A stretch of 64,000 bases of DNA from G965216695 sp965216695 (lineage in GTDB: Bacteria; Pseudomonadota; Gammaproteobacteria; Pseudomonadales; Azotimanducaceae). The position numbers and the translations under genes are program-made. Below the pieces are notes generated by a model. It worked only from the letters and a program-made list of their open reading frames with translations. It made no database searches and was not told where the DNA came from. Below are positions 43,779 to 53,772 of the stretch, piece after piece (positions within the stretch are counted from its first letter, which is position 1; every line of letters begins with the position of its first letter). Location of the stretch: positions 4,278,001 through 4,342,000 of the forward strand of contig OZ244212.1 of assembly GCA_965216695.1 (NCBI GenBank), in the 5' to 3' direction.

Positions 43779-45188
43779 GTGTCGGACAGTGGGAGGGTAC
43801 CGAGCGGATCGGGTTCTGGTCCCGAAGGCAATTCCGGGGCCGATTCGTATTTGGCACGTCTCCCCAACTGGCCGGTACAACCCGTGGTTGGCGCTGCGCT
43901 CGAAGGCCGCCGGTACACATCGCGGGCGTCCTTTCGCAGGGAATGGGAAAGCATGTGGACGCGCGTATGGTTGTTGCTGGGACGGGAATCTGAGATCCCC
44001 GAGCCGGGTGATTGGCAGCGTGAGGACGTGGGTCCCGAGTCCATTCTCATGGTGCGCCAGCGTGACGGCTCGGTCCACGCGTTTTACAACGTTTGTCAAC
44101 ATCGCGGTAACCGCCTTGTCACCGATTCCAACGGTCACGTCAATCGGTTCGTGTGCAGGTATCACGCCTGGGCGTTTCTACCCGATGGCGAGTTGGTTTA
44201 CGCGCAGGACGCAGACGACTTTGCGGAAGGCAACCCCTGCGGCAAGCTCAGGCTCGAACGGCTTCGATGCGAGACGTTCGCGGGATTCATATGGATCAAT
44301 ATGGATCCGGATTGCGTTGATCTCCGGACATTTCTCGGCCCGATCTGGGACGATTGGTCTCGTTACGAGCTCGCCGGCTGGAAACGCTACCTCGCGCGCA
44401 CTACGACCCTCCCATGCAATTGGAAAGTCGTGATGGACAATTTCAACGAGTCCTATCACGTACCCGTCGTGCACCGTCCGAGGGGAACCCCAGAAGAGCG
44501 TCAGCGCATGCATTCCGGCGTAGATACCGATCGGCGAACCACGCGATTCGACATGTCTGACGAAGGGCACAACCGAATGATCATGCGTGGTGGCTATGCC
44601 GGTGTGTCGCAGAACGACGATGGGTCGATCGGGGAACCGCTCCGCTCCATCATGGCGGAGTGGGACCTCGATCCGGACGATTTCCGTGGGCGAGGCATGC
44701 AAACTCGCGAGGCGTTACAGCGAGCCAAGCGACAGCTCGGCCCGGGGCGTGGGTACACGCACTATTCGACGCTAACAGACGATCAATTGACGGATGCGTG
44801 TCACTACACGCTGTTCCCGAACTTTGCCGTGTCGTTGTGGGCTGATGGATTTCACTTTTTGCGCGTACGGCCTCATGCGAAGGATCCCGAGCAGTGTGTG
44901 TTCGACAATTGGTGGTATGCGAGTCAGCCCGAGGGCGAAACGGCGCCGGTTCGAACGACCGCAGCGATTGTATCGAGGGATCACGAGGCGAAACACGAAG
45001 TATTCGAACTCGGTGCGGTGAGTATGGGACGTACCATCGATCAGGACATCGAGATCTTCCCGCTGCAACAGGCGGGATTCCGGTCCAGGGGATACAAACG
45101 TGCCTATCTTGCTGGTCAGGAGGGTCGGGTGCGCCGATACCATGAGGTGCTGGACCAGTATATGGACGGTGGCCGGTGGGCGCAGTAA
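43779..45188 (+). CDS. Rieske-type ring-hydroxylating oxygenase alpha subunit (second copy)
   Basis: 469 aa from GTG 43779 (CCGGAGACC upstream). Rieske ligands C106, H108 (VCQHRGNRL), C126 and H129 (CRYHAWAF). The iron region is NWKVVMDNFNESYHVPVVHR. It is clearly different from the alpha subunit at 39933 in length and sequence, so it is not a recent duplicate; two successive hydroxylations are possible. No beta subunit, ferredoxin or reductase lies next to it. The TonB receptor follows after 109 bases. Confidence 0.92.
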   Translation: MSDSGRVPSGSGSGPEGNSGADSYLARLPNWPVQPVVGAALEGRRYTSRASFRREWESMWTRVWLLLGRESEIPEPGDWQREDVGPESILMVRQRDGSVHAFYNVCQHRGNRLVTDSNGHVNRFVCRYHAWAFLPDGELVYAQDADDFAEGNPCGKLRLERLRCETFAGFIWINMDPDCVDLRTFLGPIWDDWSRYELAGWKRYLARTTTLPCNWKVVMDNFNESYHVPVVHRPRGTPEERQRMHSGVDTDRRTTRFDMSDEGHNRMIMRGGYAGVSQNDDGSIGEPLRSIMAEWDLDPDDFRGRGMQTREALQRAKRQLGPGRGYTHYSTLTDDQLTDACHYTLFPNFAVSLWADGFHFLRVRPHAKDPEQCVFDNWWYASQPEGETAPVRTTAAIVSRDHEAKHEVFELGAVSMGRTIDQDIEIFPLQQAGFRSRGYKRAYLAGQEGRVRRYHEVLDQYMDGGRWAQ

Positions 45189-45297
45189 GCATCGCGGAGG
45201 TTGCTGTTGCCGGCGTCCGTTGTTTGTCCATCCGGTGTCACGGTAATGCGGGTACGGATAGCTGGATAAAGCAGCACGAATAAGGGGAGAGTTATCA

Positions 45298-47616
45298 ATG
45301 CGGTATTTGAACGGGTATAGCGCCACGGTCGCGATGTTGATTGGATTCGTATCATATGCTGCCGCAGTGAACGTCGCAGTTGCGGCAGATGCGGACAACC
45401 GGATCATCGAGGAAGTGCTTGTGGTGTCTACGAAACGCGCGCGTGCGGAGGCGGTCCAGGACGTACCGGTCGCGTCTACGGTCGTGAGCGCGGCGATGAT
45501 TGAAGAGAACAACTACATCGATCTGGTGGAAGTCGCCCACATGGCTCCGAACGCGAACTTCAGGGAAACGTCTACGTTCCCGGGGATACAGCGGTTCTGG
45601 ATACGCGCGGTTGGGGTGACTTTCAGCGTACCCAACTTCGATCCCGCGGTTGGTGTGTATCAGGACGGCGTTTTCATCGCGCAGAACATAGCCGCCGTCC
45701 TTGATACTTTCGACATGGAATCGATCGAAATTCTTCGCGGTCCACAGGGTACGCTGTTCGGACGCAACACGTCAGTTGGCGCAGTGGTGACTCGGTCGAA
45801 ACGTCCGTCAGACGCGTTCGAGCTGCAGGCGGAAGCGACGATTGGGTCATACGAGCGTAACGACTACCTACTTTCGGTTGGGGGACCGATCGTGGCGGAT
45901 ACGCTGAAGGGTAAGCTGGCTGTGATGTCACGCAATACCGATGAAGGCTGGATAGACAACACCGCCCCTGGTGGAGACGACGTGGGGGACAGCGAACGAC
46001 TGCATCTGCGGGGAACGCTCGTGTGGTCACCATCCGAGGCGTTCGAAGTTACGCTGATCGGCGAACACTATGAACGCGACGGCGATGGCGCCTGGGCGGT
46101 GCCTCTGGGTGTTTGCGATCGCGGCCGCGACTGTCACGGACTGGGTCTGCCGGCGCGCGACTGGGACGAAACGTTTGAGGATGGCTTTCCATGGGAGACG
46201 CACTCGGATCATGAAATCGACAAGTTCGTAATGGAGGCCAACTGGAATCTGGACCACGGCGTCGTTACGTCCGTGACCGGTTATCTGGACATGGACGCGC
46301 ACTCCGGTTCGAACTTCGAAGGTGTTCCACCGTTTATTATCACCACGCGACTGAACATCGTGCAGGATCAGTTTAGTCAGGAAATTCGCTATGCATCGGA
46401 TTTCTCCGATCAGTACGATTTCACCATTGGAGGGTACTATTTCACCCAGGATTTAGAGTATGGGGAACAGCGAGCTCAGGGATCGAGAGTTGGCGTGGCG
46501 CAGCCCGGCGTTCCCGATCCCCTGAATCCCTTTGGTTTTCGGCCACCGGGATTTGATCAATTGGAGCACGAATCTTGGGCGGTTTTTGCTGAAGGCCGTT
46601 ATCACGTGACCGACCGTCTGTCGGTTACTGCGGGCGGTCGGTACACGGACGAGTCCAAAGACGTAAACATTGGACTGGTGCTGTCCGGCTCATGCAACGG
46701 GAATACGACACCGCCGTTTGTCGGTACTTCTGGATGGTCCTGCACGCGTGGAGCGATGGGCGGGTGGGACATCGTCGACGACGAGAGTTGGCGCAGCTTC
46801 TCGCCGAAATTGGGTCTCGAGTTTCGGCCAAACGATGACATGTTGTTGTACTCGACACTGACGCGTGGGTTCCGTAGCGGGGGCTTCTCGTTTCGCGCCA
46901 GTGCGTTGGAATTGGGGCGCAGCGACATTCGGCCGGCATTCTACGGCAGAGAACGTGTCGACTCTTTGGAACTGGGTATGAAATCCGATTGGTGGGACAA
47001 CCGATTGCGTTTTAACGTCACAGGTTTCTATCAATGGTGGGATGGTATTCAGCGAAACCTGCAGCAGGGCTCCATTGGCAACATCATCCAACGCACCGCC
47101 AACGTCGAAGACTCGCACGTTTACGGCATAGAGGTAGAAACCAACGCGATCCTAGGGCTCGACGTGTTAACCGAAGGCGATATGTTTCGTATCGACGGGT
47201 CGCTTGGTTTCGCGGAGTCCGGTTACGATTCCGACTATATCGTGAACGGTCAGGATCTGAGTGACGAAAAGTTCGCGGCACCTCACGAAACCCTCTACCT
47301 CGGTCTCACCTACGAACACCCGGTGGGTGCAGGCGGCGGCACGCTCAGCTGGCGTACCACCTATTTCTACATGGGTGGCTGGCGCAGCGAAGGACCGAAT
47401 CGGCCGACAGCGATCGAGGAGTATCGGCCACAGCGGCTGCTGGAGGCGAGCGTTCAATATGTGAGCGGTGATGGGCGGTGGTATGGCCGTGTGTTCGGTA
47501 AGAACCTCACGGATTATCAGTATTATCAGGGTCGGGTGCCGTTTGCGAACAGCTTCGGTGTAGGTTTGCCGGGCGCGCCACGAATGTTCGGCGTGACAGT
47601 GGGTTACCGGAACTGA
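45298..47616 (+). CDS. TonB-dependent outer-membrane receptor (second copy)
   Basis: 772 aa with AAGGGGAGAG before the ATG and a signal peptide ending near AAAVNVAVAAD. TonB box region IIEEVLVVSTKRARAEAVQD, plug motifs IEILRGPQGTLFGRNTSVGA, and the last strand PRMFGVTVGYRN. It shares the family type with the receptor at 35234 but is about 100 residues shorter. Placed beside two Rieske oxygenases, it is a plausible importer for their substrate. Confidence 0.93.
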   Translation: MRYLNGYSATVAMLIGFVSYAAAVNVAVAADADNRIIEEVLVVSTKRARAEAVQDVPVASTVVSAAMIEENNYIDLVEVAHMAPNANFRETSTFPGIQRFWIRAVGVTFSVPNFDPAVGVYQDGVFIAQNIAAVLDTFDMESIEILRGPQGTLFGRNTSVGAVVTRSKRPSDAFELQAEATIGSYERNDYLLSVGGPIVADTLKGKLAVMSRNTDEGWIDNTAPGGDDVGDSERLHLRGTLVWSPSEAFEVTLIGEHYERDGDGAWAVPLGVCDRGRDCHGLGLPARDWDETFEDGFPWETHSDHEIDKFVMEANWNLDHGVVTSVTGYLDMDAHSGSNFEGVPPFIITTRLNIVQDQFSQEIRYASDFSDQYDFTIGGYYFTQDLEYGEQRAQGSRVGVAQPGVPDPLNPFGFRPPGFDQLEHESWAVFAEGRYHVTDRLSVTAGGRYTDESKDVNIGLVLSGSCNGNTTPPFVGTSGWSCTRGAMGGWDIVDDESWRSFSPKLGLEFRPNDDMLLYSTLTRGFRSGGFSFRASALELGRSDIRPAFYGRERVDSLELGMKSDWWDNRLRFNVTGFYQWWDGIQRNLQQGSIGNIIQRTANVEDSHVYGIEVETNAILGLDVLTEGDMFRIDGSLGFAESGYDSDYIVNGQDLSDEKFAAPHETLYLGLTYEHPVGAGGGTLSWRTTYFYMGGWRSEGPNRPTAIEEYRPQRLLEASVQYVSGDGRWYGRVFGKNLTDYQYYQGRVPFANSFGVGLPGAPRMFGVTVGYRN

Positions 47617-47667
47617 CGACTGCAAGGCCGTCTGCTCAATTCTGGTGCTCGATGGCCAGGCAGCAAT

Positions 47668-49047
47668 TCAGGAGTCTGCGGCCTGCCGAATGCCCTGCAG
47701 TCGATCCCGAACCTTTGCGTGTTCCTCGGCGGTTAGCGGGTGATTCCATGCAATCAGAGCGGCGAGTAGGAACCCGCTCGCGGGACCGAAGCAAAACAGC
47801 AGCTTCAGGCTCGTCAGTCCCGACGCCTCACCGGTACCGGCGCCCGATTCAAAGCCCGTGGCGCTGAGAACCCAGAAGGCAACGGCGGGAGCAATCGACA
47901 GCGCGACTTTAGTGGTAAACGACCACACGGCAAAATACCACGCGGCGCGATCTTCACCGCTGCGTAGTGTGTCCACGTCGATCACATCGGCTTTCATCGA
48001 ATTGGGCAGAACCCAGAACGATCCGCCGAGCAACCCGGTCATCGCAGTAATCGGCAACATCTTGTAGAAGTCGCCTTCGCCGAGCAGCAGATAACAGAGT
48101 TGGAAGCACGAGAATAGAATCAATCCCATGCACCATGCACGGTGCTTGCCGACGCGGGCCGAGAACCAGATCCAAAACGGTATTCCGCTCAGGTTGAAAC
48201 CGTAGTACACGAGCAGCATCAGAATACTGTTTTGTTGGTCGCCTAGTACGTCGCGTATGAAGAAGACGACGAGCGCGGTAGATATCGCGGAGCCGAACTG
48301 GTTAATAAAGAACGCAATCACCAGCCGCAGAAACGGGGTGTTCTGCATCATGATGCGGAAACCGTCGCGAAGGCGAATGGCGCTAGGCAGATAGTCGCGT
48401 CTTTCCGGGACGTTGATTATCGTTAAGCCCACCGTCAGCGGTAGCAGCAGAAGAGTCATCCATCCGATCAGCAACAACGTCTCGCGCGTGCCTCCAAAGG
48501 CACAGCAGTAGATGGCGACCACCGGCACGATCTTGCTGGTAACATTTGCAGCCATGCCGATCCACGAGCGCCATCCGGTGATGCGTGTCCGTTCGTTGTA
48601 GTGTGGCGAGAGCTCGGCTGCCCAAGCGTAGTAAGGGATGAACAGCATCGTCCAGCCGAGCCAGAACGCAATCAACCACGTGAAAAGATACAGATTGGTT
48701 ACCGGCGGCTCGGGCATGAACAACTTGTAAACGGCCAGCATCAGCACTGGCACCGCGGCGGCCATCCAGATACGACGCCGGCCCCAGCGTGAGTTGGTGT
48801 GATCGCTCAACCAGCCGATCAGCGGATCGGAAACCGCATCGAACATACGGGTCAGTAGCCATATAGTACCCACGGCCGCGACGCCCAGACCCAGATCGGC
48901 TCCGTAATAGTTCGGGATGAACGCGGTTACCGGAATCGCCGCCATCTGAATCGGCATGTCCGCCAGACCGTAGTAAGCGAGGGTTTTGCGCGGTAGACGT
49001 GCGGCGTTCGGATCTGGCTCCCTGGCGTGTGATCCGTGCGCACTCAC
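47668..49047 (-). CDS. MFS_2 (GPH-type) transporter
   Basis: 459 aa from GTG 49047, overlapping the TetR stop (GTGA). Twelve hydrophobic segments can be drawn. The GPH-family signature LTRMFDAVSDPLIGWLSDHT (residues about 65-84) and RWGRRRIWM follow the first helices. SFWVLPNSMKADVIDVDTLR is also characteristic of this sodium/proton symporter group. Members carry sugars, glycosides or other organic acids. Here it is paired with a TetR regulator and a dienelactone-hydrolase-like gene, so import of a pathway substrate or export of a product is inferred. Confidence 0.9.
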   Translation of the reverse strand: MSAHGSHAREPDPNAARLPRKTLAYYGLADMPIQMAAIPVTAFIPNYYGADLGLGVAAVGTIWLLTRMFDAVSDPLIGWLSDHTNSRWGRRRIWMAAAVPVLMLAVYKLFMPEPPVTNLYLFTWLIAFWLGWTMLFIPYYAWAAELSPHYNERTRITGWRSWIGMAANVTSKIVPVVAIYCCAFGGTRETLLLIGWMTLLLLPLTVGLTIINVPERRDYLPSAIRLRDGFRIMMQNTPFLRLVIAFFINQFGSAISTALVVFFIRDVLGDQQNSILMLLVYYGFNLSGIPFWIWFSARVGKHRAWCMGLILFSCFQLCYLLLGEGDFYKMLPITAMTGLLGGSFWVLPNSMKADVIDVDTLRSGEDRAAWYFAVWSFTTKVALSIAPAVAFWVLSATGFESGAGTGEASGLTSLKLLFCFGPASGFLLAALIAWNHPLTAEEHAKVRDRLQGIRQAADS

Positions 49048-49688
49048 AGATACTTGCTACCGGCCAGTGCCTTCTGCATCGCCTTCACCGTCTTGATCGC
49101 GCGTCGATGTGTGTACCCGGTGGTTACCGCGGCCAGCATCAGCGAGAGATCGAGTTTTGCGACCTGCGTGGCCACTTGCTGCGGCACATGCGTATACCAC
49201 GATGCTAAGTAGATCGGATTTACCTGGCGGTACACGATCGACGCGAGCAGGTCGATGTTGGCCCAGGGAACGAAGTCGCCTTCGCCCGCGATCTGGTCGA
49301 TCGCGCGGCGATAGGTGTTCATGCGAATTGCGGTAAACGTTCGCGTTGACGCGTCTTTCAGCATCGGTGTCAAGGCTTTCGCGTAGGCTAGGTTTTTCTG
49401 GGTGGTTGCTGCGACCGCGTCGATGATGAAGTAGAGGCGATCGATACCGTGGCCGATGTTTTCCTCGTCGATCATCTGGTAGAGATACCGAAAACGTTCC
49501 TCGACCGCGGTGCGCAAAAGTTTCTCTTTGCTACCGAACTGGTGGTACAGGGTTTTTGGTGCGACGCCACTCTGCTTGGCCAGTTGTCGCATTGTCACGC
49601 CTTCGTGGCCGTGTTTTGTGATCAGTTTGCGAGCCGCAGCGAGAATCGCCTCGCGCCGCTGTATCTGCCGCTCCGTTAAGCCACGCAT
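49044..49688 (-). CDS. TetR/AcrR-family transcriptional regulator
   Basis: 214 aa from ATG 49688; longer in-frame starts run into the neighbour gene. The helix-turn-helix is residues about 10-55: AILAAARKLITKHGHEGVTM then QLAKQSGVAPKTLYHQFGSK. The C-terminal ligand domain is helical and not assignable. It is coupled to the MFS_2 gene and starts 34 bases after the dienelactone-hydrolase-like gene, so it may control this operon and perhaps the Rieske genes. Confidence 0.9.
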   Translation of the reverse strand: MRGLTERQIQRREAILAAARKLITKHGHEGVTMRQLAKQSGVAPKTLYHQFGSKEKLLRTAVEERFRYLYQMIDEENIGHGIDRLYFIIDAVAATTQKNLAYAKALTPMLKDASTRTFTAIRMNTYRRAIDQIAGEGDFVPWANIDLLASIVYRQVNPIYLASWYTHVPQQVATQVAKLDLSLMLAAVTTGYTHRRAIKTVKAMQKALAGSKYL

Positions 49689-49722
49689 ACGTTCGTCTGA
49701 TTTATAGTGGGGGTTGTTGCTG

Positions 49723-50460
49723 TCACGGATGCAACTGACACCGGAAAAGCTCGAGCAGCGCGTCCCAGACCCGCTCGGCCGCCGGCTCGTTGTGCTGGGG
49801 CCGCTCCGGGAACCAGAACCCGTGCTCGGTTCCCGGGTGGATTTGGAGCGTGTACTCGACACCGTGTCGATCAAGCGTTTCCGCAAGCGTTGGAATCACG
49901 GATTCACCGACATAGGGGTCATTCTCCGCAAAACCGAGGTATAGCGCAGCGTCCGGCGCTATGTTCCCCACCAATCGGTGTGGTGAGTCGGCTTTGTCGG
50001 TCACAATACGCACACCGTAAAGTGATGCGCAGGCTTTGATGCGCGCAGGATAGGCGCCTGCTGCGGAGACGACGAACTGGCCGCTCGTGCAACAACCGAT
50101 CACTCCCGTGCGGGGGCCAGCCTGTGTCAGCGATTCGAGATAGGACAATACGCTGGCGGTGTCGCGAAGAATCATCGCATTGGTTAACCCCGAGCCCGCT
50201 GCGAACATGCGCGCAAGTTCGCCCTCGCCCTTGGATAGGCCGAAGTGGAGATTGCCTTCGCGATAGTAGAGATCCGGTAGCACGCACAGGTTCCCGGCCG
50301 CCGCAATTCTGCGCGCGAAGTCACGAAGTTCATCGCGAATTCCTAGTACATCCGTATAAAGGATCACCGAGGGGAACACACCGCCATCTTCCTGCGGCAC
50401 TGCAAAGAAGCAATTCATGTTGCCATCAGGGGTCGTTACGCACGACTCGAAGGTGTGCAT
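49723..50460 (-). CDS. Dienelactone hydrolase family protein
   Basis: 245 aa with AAGGA before the ATG. Alpha/beta-hydrolase with a Cys nucleophile expected in GVIGCCTSGQFVVSAAG, Asp in LGFAENDPYVG, and His in HPGTEHGFWFPER. VLPDLYYREG and ILYTDVLGIRDELRDFARR are typical of the family. Classical members open dienelactones in chlorocatechol breakdown, but most relatives have unknown substrates. It is first in the TetR/MFS_2 run. A second member of the same family is at the right edge. Confidence 0.88.
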   Translation of the reverse strand: MHTFESCVTTPDGNMNCFFAVPQEDGGVFPSVILYTDVLGIRDELRDFARRIAAAGNLCVLPDLYYREGNLHFGLSKGEGELARMFAAGSGLTNAMILRDTASVLSYLESLTQAGPRTGVIGCCTSGQFVVSAAGAYPARIKACASLYGVRIVTDKADSPHRLVGNIAPDAALYLGFAENDPYVGESVIPTLAETLDRHGVEYTLQIHPGTEHGFWFPERPQHNEPAAERVWDALLELFRCQLHP

Positions 50461-50563
50461 CTCGGTCCTTCAATGGAGTAAGCGCACATTGTAGCGATCA
50501 GAGTATCACGCGTGCTACTTTCGGACGCGCTGCACCTGTGTCGGGACGGACGCTACGGATGCG

Positions 50564-52714
50564 TCAACGCGCTGGCCGTGTGTGCTGAGTACGGAAATCT
50601 TTCCCCGCGCGTCGTCTACCTTCCCCGCGTGTCCCGGTACCCTTGGGCTGGAATGCGGGAATCAGGTGGCGTTTGCCGTTGCCGATCAGGTCCGCCCGGC
50701 CCATGCGTTTCAACGCATCCCGCAACATTGGCCAGTTGTTCGGGTCGTGGTAGCGCAGAAAGGCTTTGTGCAAGCGCCGCTGCTTCAGCCCTTTGGGGAT
50801 GATTACGGGCGTTCCGTTGCGCGTTACCTTGCGCAGTGGATTGGCGCCGCTGTGGTACATCGCTGTTGCGGTTGCCATCGGCGACGGTAGAAATGCCTGA
50901 ACCTGGTCTGCGCGGAAACCATTGCGCTTCAACCACACGGCAAGCTCCAGCATGTCGTTGTCCGTCGTACCCGGATGCGCGGCAATGAAGTACGGTATCA
51001 GATACTGCTCTTTACCCGCCTCCCGGGAGTAGCGATCAAACAGTTCCTTGAAGCGGTCGTAGGTTTCGACGCCAGGCTTCATCATCATCGACAGCGGACC
51101 GTCGGCAATGGCCTCGGGCGCGATCTTCAGGTAGCCCCCGGTGTGATGCTGCGCGAGTTCGCGAACGTACTCGGGTGACTCCACCGCGAGGTCGTAGCGC
51201 ACACCGGACGCGATCAGTACTTTCTTTACGCCGTCGATCGCGCGGGCGCGTTTGTAGAGTCGAATCAACGGTTTGTGGCTGGTTTCGAGATTCTCACAGA
51301 TGCCGGGGTAAACGCAGGACGGTCGACGGCAGGCGCGTTCGATCGTCCGCGAGCGGCAGGCGAGCCGGTACATGTTGGCGGTGGGTCCGCCGAGATCCGA
51401 TATCACGCCGGTGAATCCCGGGACTTCGTCGCGAATCGTTTCGATCTCCCGCAGCACGGAATCTTCGGAGCGATTCTGAATAATGCGCCCCTCGTGTTCG
51501 GTGATCGAACAGAAGGTGCAGCCACCAAAGCAACCGCGCTGGATGGTGACTGAAAAGCGGATCATCTCGTACGCTGGAATCCGGGCGTCGCCATACGCCG
51601 GGTGAGGTCGGCGCGTGTACGGCAGTTCGTAGATGCGGTCCATCTCCTCGCTTGCGAGCGGGATGGGTGGCGGATTGATCCAGAGATCGCGGTCTCCGTG
51701 CCGCTGAACGAGCGGCCGCGCGTTCCCCGGGTTGGATTCCGTGTGAACGACGCGTGAGGCATGGGCATACAGCACGGGATCGCGTACCACCTGTTCGTAG
51801 GCGGGGAGTCGGATGTAGCTGCGGTCGCGATCACACGCGGCCACGTCGCGAACGAAGCGGACAACCTGCACGCCGTCGCCGTCTTCCGGTCCGTTTGGCG
51901 GCGTCGGCGCTACCGGCTCCGCCTGGTAGGGGTCGGGATGGGGATCGATGCGTCCCGGACTGTCCAGGTGGGTCGAGTCAATTTCGATCCAGTTATTGTT
52001 TCCCGACGTCGACGCATCGGGTTCGGGTGCTGGGAAGTCGTCCGCAGACCGGGCGACAAAGGCAGTCCCGCGGATGTTCTTCAGCGTGTCAATCGCGGCT
52101 CCCGCAGCAAGCCGGTGCGCGATCTCGGCGATCTGCCGTTCGCCATTGGCGTACACCAGCAGATCCGCCTTCGAGTCGACGAGCACTGAGCGCCGCACCT
52201 TCTCGGACCAGTAATCGAAGTGAGCAATACGTCGAAGGCTCGCTTCGATACCCCCAAGGACGATCGGGGTGCCGCGGTAAGCCTCGCGCAGGCGGTTCGC
52301 GTAAACCAGAACGCTGCGGTCTGGCCGGCGGCCGCCGGTACCGCCCGGGGTGTACGCATCGTCGGATCGGATCCGGCGATCGGCGGTGTAGCGGTTCACC
52401 ATCGAGTCCATGTTGCCGGCCGTGACACCGAAAAAAAGACTCGGTTCGCCGAGGCGTGTGAAATCGTCGACCGAATCCCAGCGTGGTTGCGCGATGATGC
52501 CGACGCGGAAGCCCTGCGCTTCGAGGAAGCGCCCCACGATGGCCATCCCGAAGCTCGGATGGTCGACGTAGGCGTCGCCGGTGACCAGAATGATGTCGCA
52601 TTGATCCCAACCCAGGTCGTCCATTTCGGCACGACTCATCGGCAGTACGGGGGCGGGAGTCAGACGGTGCGCCCAGTAGCGCTTGTAGGCGAACAGCGTG
52701 CCGGAGGTCTGCAT
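50564..52714 (-). CDS. ygiQ: YgiQ-family radical SAM protein
   Basis: 716 aa. The radical SAM cluster C-x3-C-x2-C is in GCFGGCTFCSITEHEGRIIQ. An N-terminal B12-binding-like region has VTGDAYVDHPSFGMAIVGRF. LGGIEASLRRIAHFDYWSEK and the C-terminal RRLHKAFLRYHDPNNWPMLR are characteristic of YgiQ. Function is unproven. Unlike its neighbours it is a near-universal accessory gene, not a catabolic one. It lies 7 bases after the APH-like gene. Confidence 0.95.
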   Translation of the reverse strand: MQTSGTLFAYKRYWAHRLTPAPVLPMSRAEMDDLGWDQCDIILVTGDAYVDHPSFGMAIVGRFLEAQGFRVGIIAQPRWDSVDDFTRLGEPSLFFGVTAGNMDSMVNRYTADRRIRSDDAYTPGGTGGRRPDRSVLVYANRLREAYRGTPIVLGGIEASLRRIAHFDYWSEKVRRSVLVDSKADLLVYANGERQIAEIAHRLAAGAAIDTLKNIRGTAFVARSADDFPAPEPDASTSGNNNWIEIDSTHLDSPGRIDPHPDPYQAEPVAPTPPNGPEDGDGVQVVRFVRDVAACDRDRSYIRLPAYEQVVRDPVLYAHASRVVHTESNPGNARPLVQRHGDRDLWINPPPIPLASEEMDRIYELPYTRRPHPAYGDARIPAYEMIRFSVTIQRGCFGGCTFCSITEHEGRIIQNRSEDSVLREIETIRDEVPGFTGVISDLGGPTANMYRLACRSRTIERACRRPSCVYPGICENLETSHKPLIRLYKRARAIDGVKKVLIASGVRYDLAVESPEYVRELAQHHTGGYLKIAPEAIADGPLSMMMKPGVETYDRFKELFDRYSREAGKEQYLIPYFIAAHPGTTDNDMLELAVWLKRNGFRADQVQAFLPSPMATATAMYHSGANPLRKVTRNGTPVIIPKGLKQRRLHKAFLRYHDPNNWPMLRDALKRMGRADLIGNGKRHLIPAFQPKGTGTRGEGRRRAGKDFRTQHTRPAR

Positions 52715-52721
52715 GGTTGTC

Positions 52722-53747
52722 TCAGAGCAATTCGAACGCGTTCATGTCGCCCAATGCCTGCAGGCAACCGCCGAGAAGCGTGCGCGCCAGCTTTACGCCG
52801 CGGTCGTTCCCCATATCCAGCGTGCCGGCGATAACGACTGCGTAACACATCAGATACAGGGCGCTGACAACGTAGCGTTCGTCGAACTGCGTTCGTGAAT
52901 AGTCGATGCCGTGGGAAGTGAGCGCGTCGTAGTATGTTGTTTTCAGATCGCGACTGAGCTGGACGTCGCGTGGGACACTCTGTGTCAAGAAGTAGGCGAG
53001 GTCCTGCTCTGGCGCCGATGTGCAGACCGATTGCCAATCCACCAGGCAGATGTCGTCGCCGAAGAACACGTTGTCGAGGCGTACGTCCGCGTGGATGAGC
53101 GTAACGGGCGGACGGCACATCATGTCCAGTAGTCGCGGCACTGCGTTCGGAACACGATCGCCGTGGGTCAGCGCGCTGTCGGGCAGCACATCGCCAAAGC
53201 GTGATTTAACAACGGGCCAGCCCGCCTGGAAGCCGGCGATCATTCCATCCCGCTGAGCCGGATTGTTGTGCGACGTGACGTCCCAGGACCGGTCCCAGCC
53301 GCTGGCGTGAAACTCGGCCAGCGCGGTTACAACGGCCTCGGCTTCGTCGGTCGTGCAACCGGCTACCTGGTCGCCGATTCGGTAGCCGCGGATGTCCTCC
53401 ATCAGAATGATGAAGCGTTCCCGGTCATCATCCATGGCGGCGTAGTAGCACTCGGGTGTACGCAGCGCGATCCGATGTCTGAGGTTCTGATAGAAATTCA
53501 CCTCGCGTCCGTACATGTCATAGGTGCCTGCCACGGCCCGGTTCTCCGGAGCCGGGGACGCAAATTTCGCGATGATCGTAGCGTTCGGCACATCGCCGGC
53601 AAGATGCACGCGGGTGACCTGACCCATGATGCCGGCGCCTTCACCGAACGTCTCCACGCGGTGACTGCGGACATCTGCGCCGAGTGCATGGCTCAGCCAG
53701 TCGTTGGTAAGTTGGTCGGGTTGCGCTGGGAAATCCAATCTGGGCAC
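52722..53747 (-). CDS. Aminoglycoside-phosphotransferase-like (APH/ACAD10-type) kinase-fold protein
   Basis: 341 aa from GTG 53747. Kinase-like motifs: ATIIAKFAS (Lys of the N-lobe), FIILMEDIRGYRIGDQ, catalytic loop LIHADVRLDNVFFG and the metal Asp in LVDWQSVCTS. Relatives in catabolic clusters, like the kinase part of ACAD10/11, phosphorylate hydroxyacyl-CoAs before dehydration; antibiotic resistance is less likely here. It follows a CoA-transferase gene by 25 bases. Confidence 0.85.
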   Translation of the reverse strand: MPRLDFPAQPDQLTNDWLSHALGADVRSHRVETFGEGAGIMGQVTRVHLAGDVPNATIIAKFASPAPENRAVAGTYDMYGREVNFYQNLRHRIALRTPECYYAAMDDDRERFIILMEDIRGYRIGDQVAGCTTDEAEAVVTALAEFHASGWDRSWDVTSHNNPAQRDGMIAGFQAGWPVVKSRFGDVLPDSALTHGDRVPNAVPRLLDMMCRPPVTLIHADVRLDNVFFGDDICLVDWQSVCTSAPEQDLAYFLTQSVPRDVQLSRDLKTTYYDALTSHGIDYSRTQFDERYVVSALYLMCYAVVIAGTLDMGNDRGVKLARTLLGGCLQALGDMNAFELL

Positions 53748-53772
53748 CTTTACTGGTTAGTGCGGTATATTC

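Noticed and set aside
43739..50521. Shared string CGTGCTACTTT before the Rieske gene (43741) and near 50510 as a regulatory box
   Set aside because: Eleven-base matches are expected many times by chance in 64 kb, and the two contexts are not alike.
52722..53747. Antibiotic (aminoglycoside) resistance gene
   Set aside because: The kinase motif is shared with the ACAD10-like branch, and the neighbours are catabolic, with no mobile element nearby.
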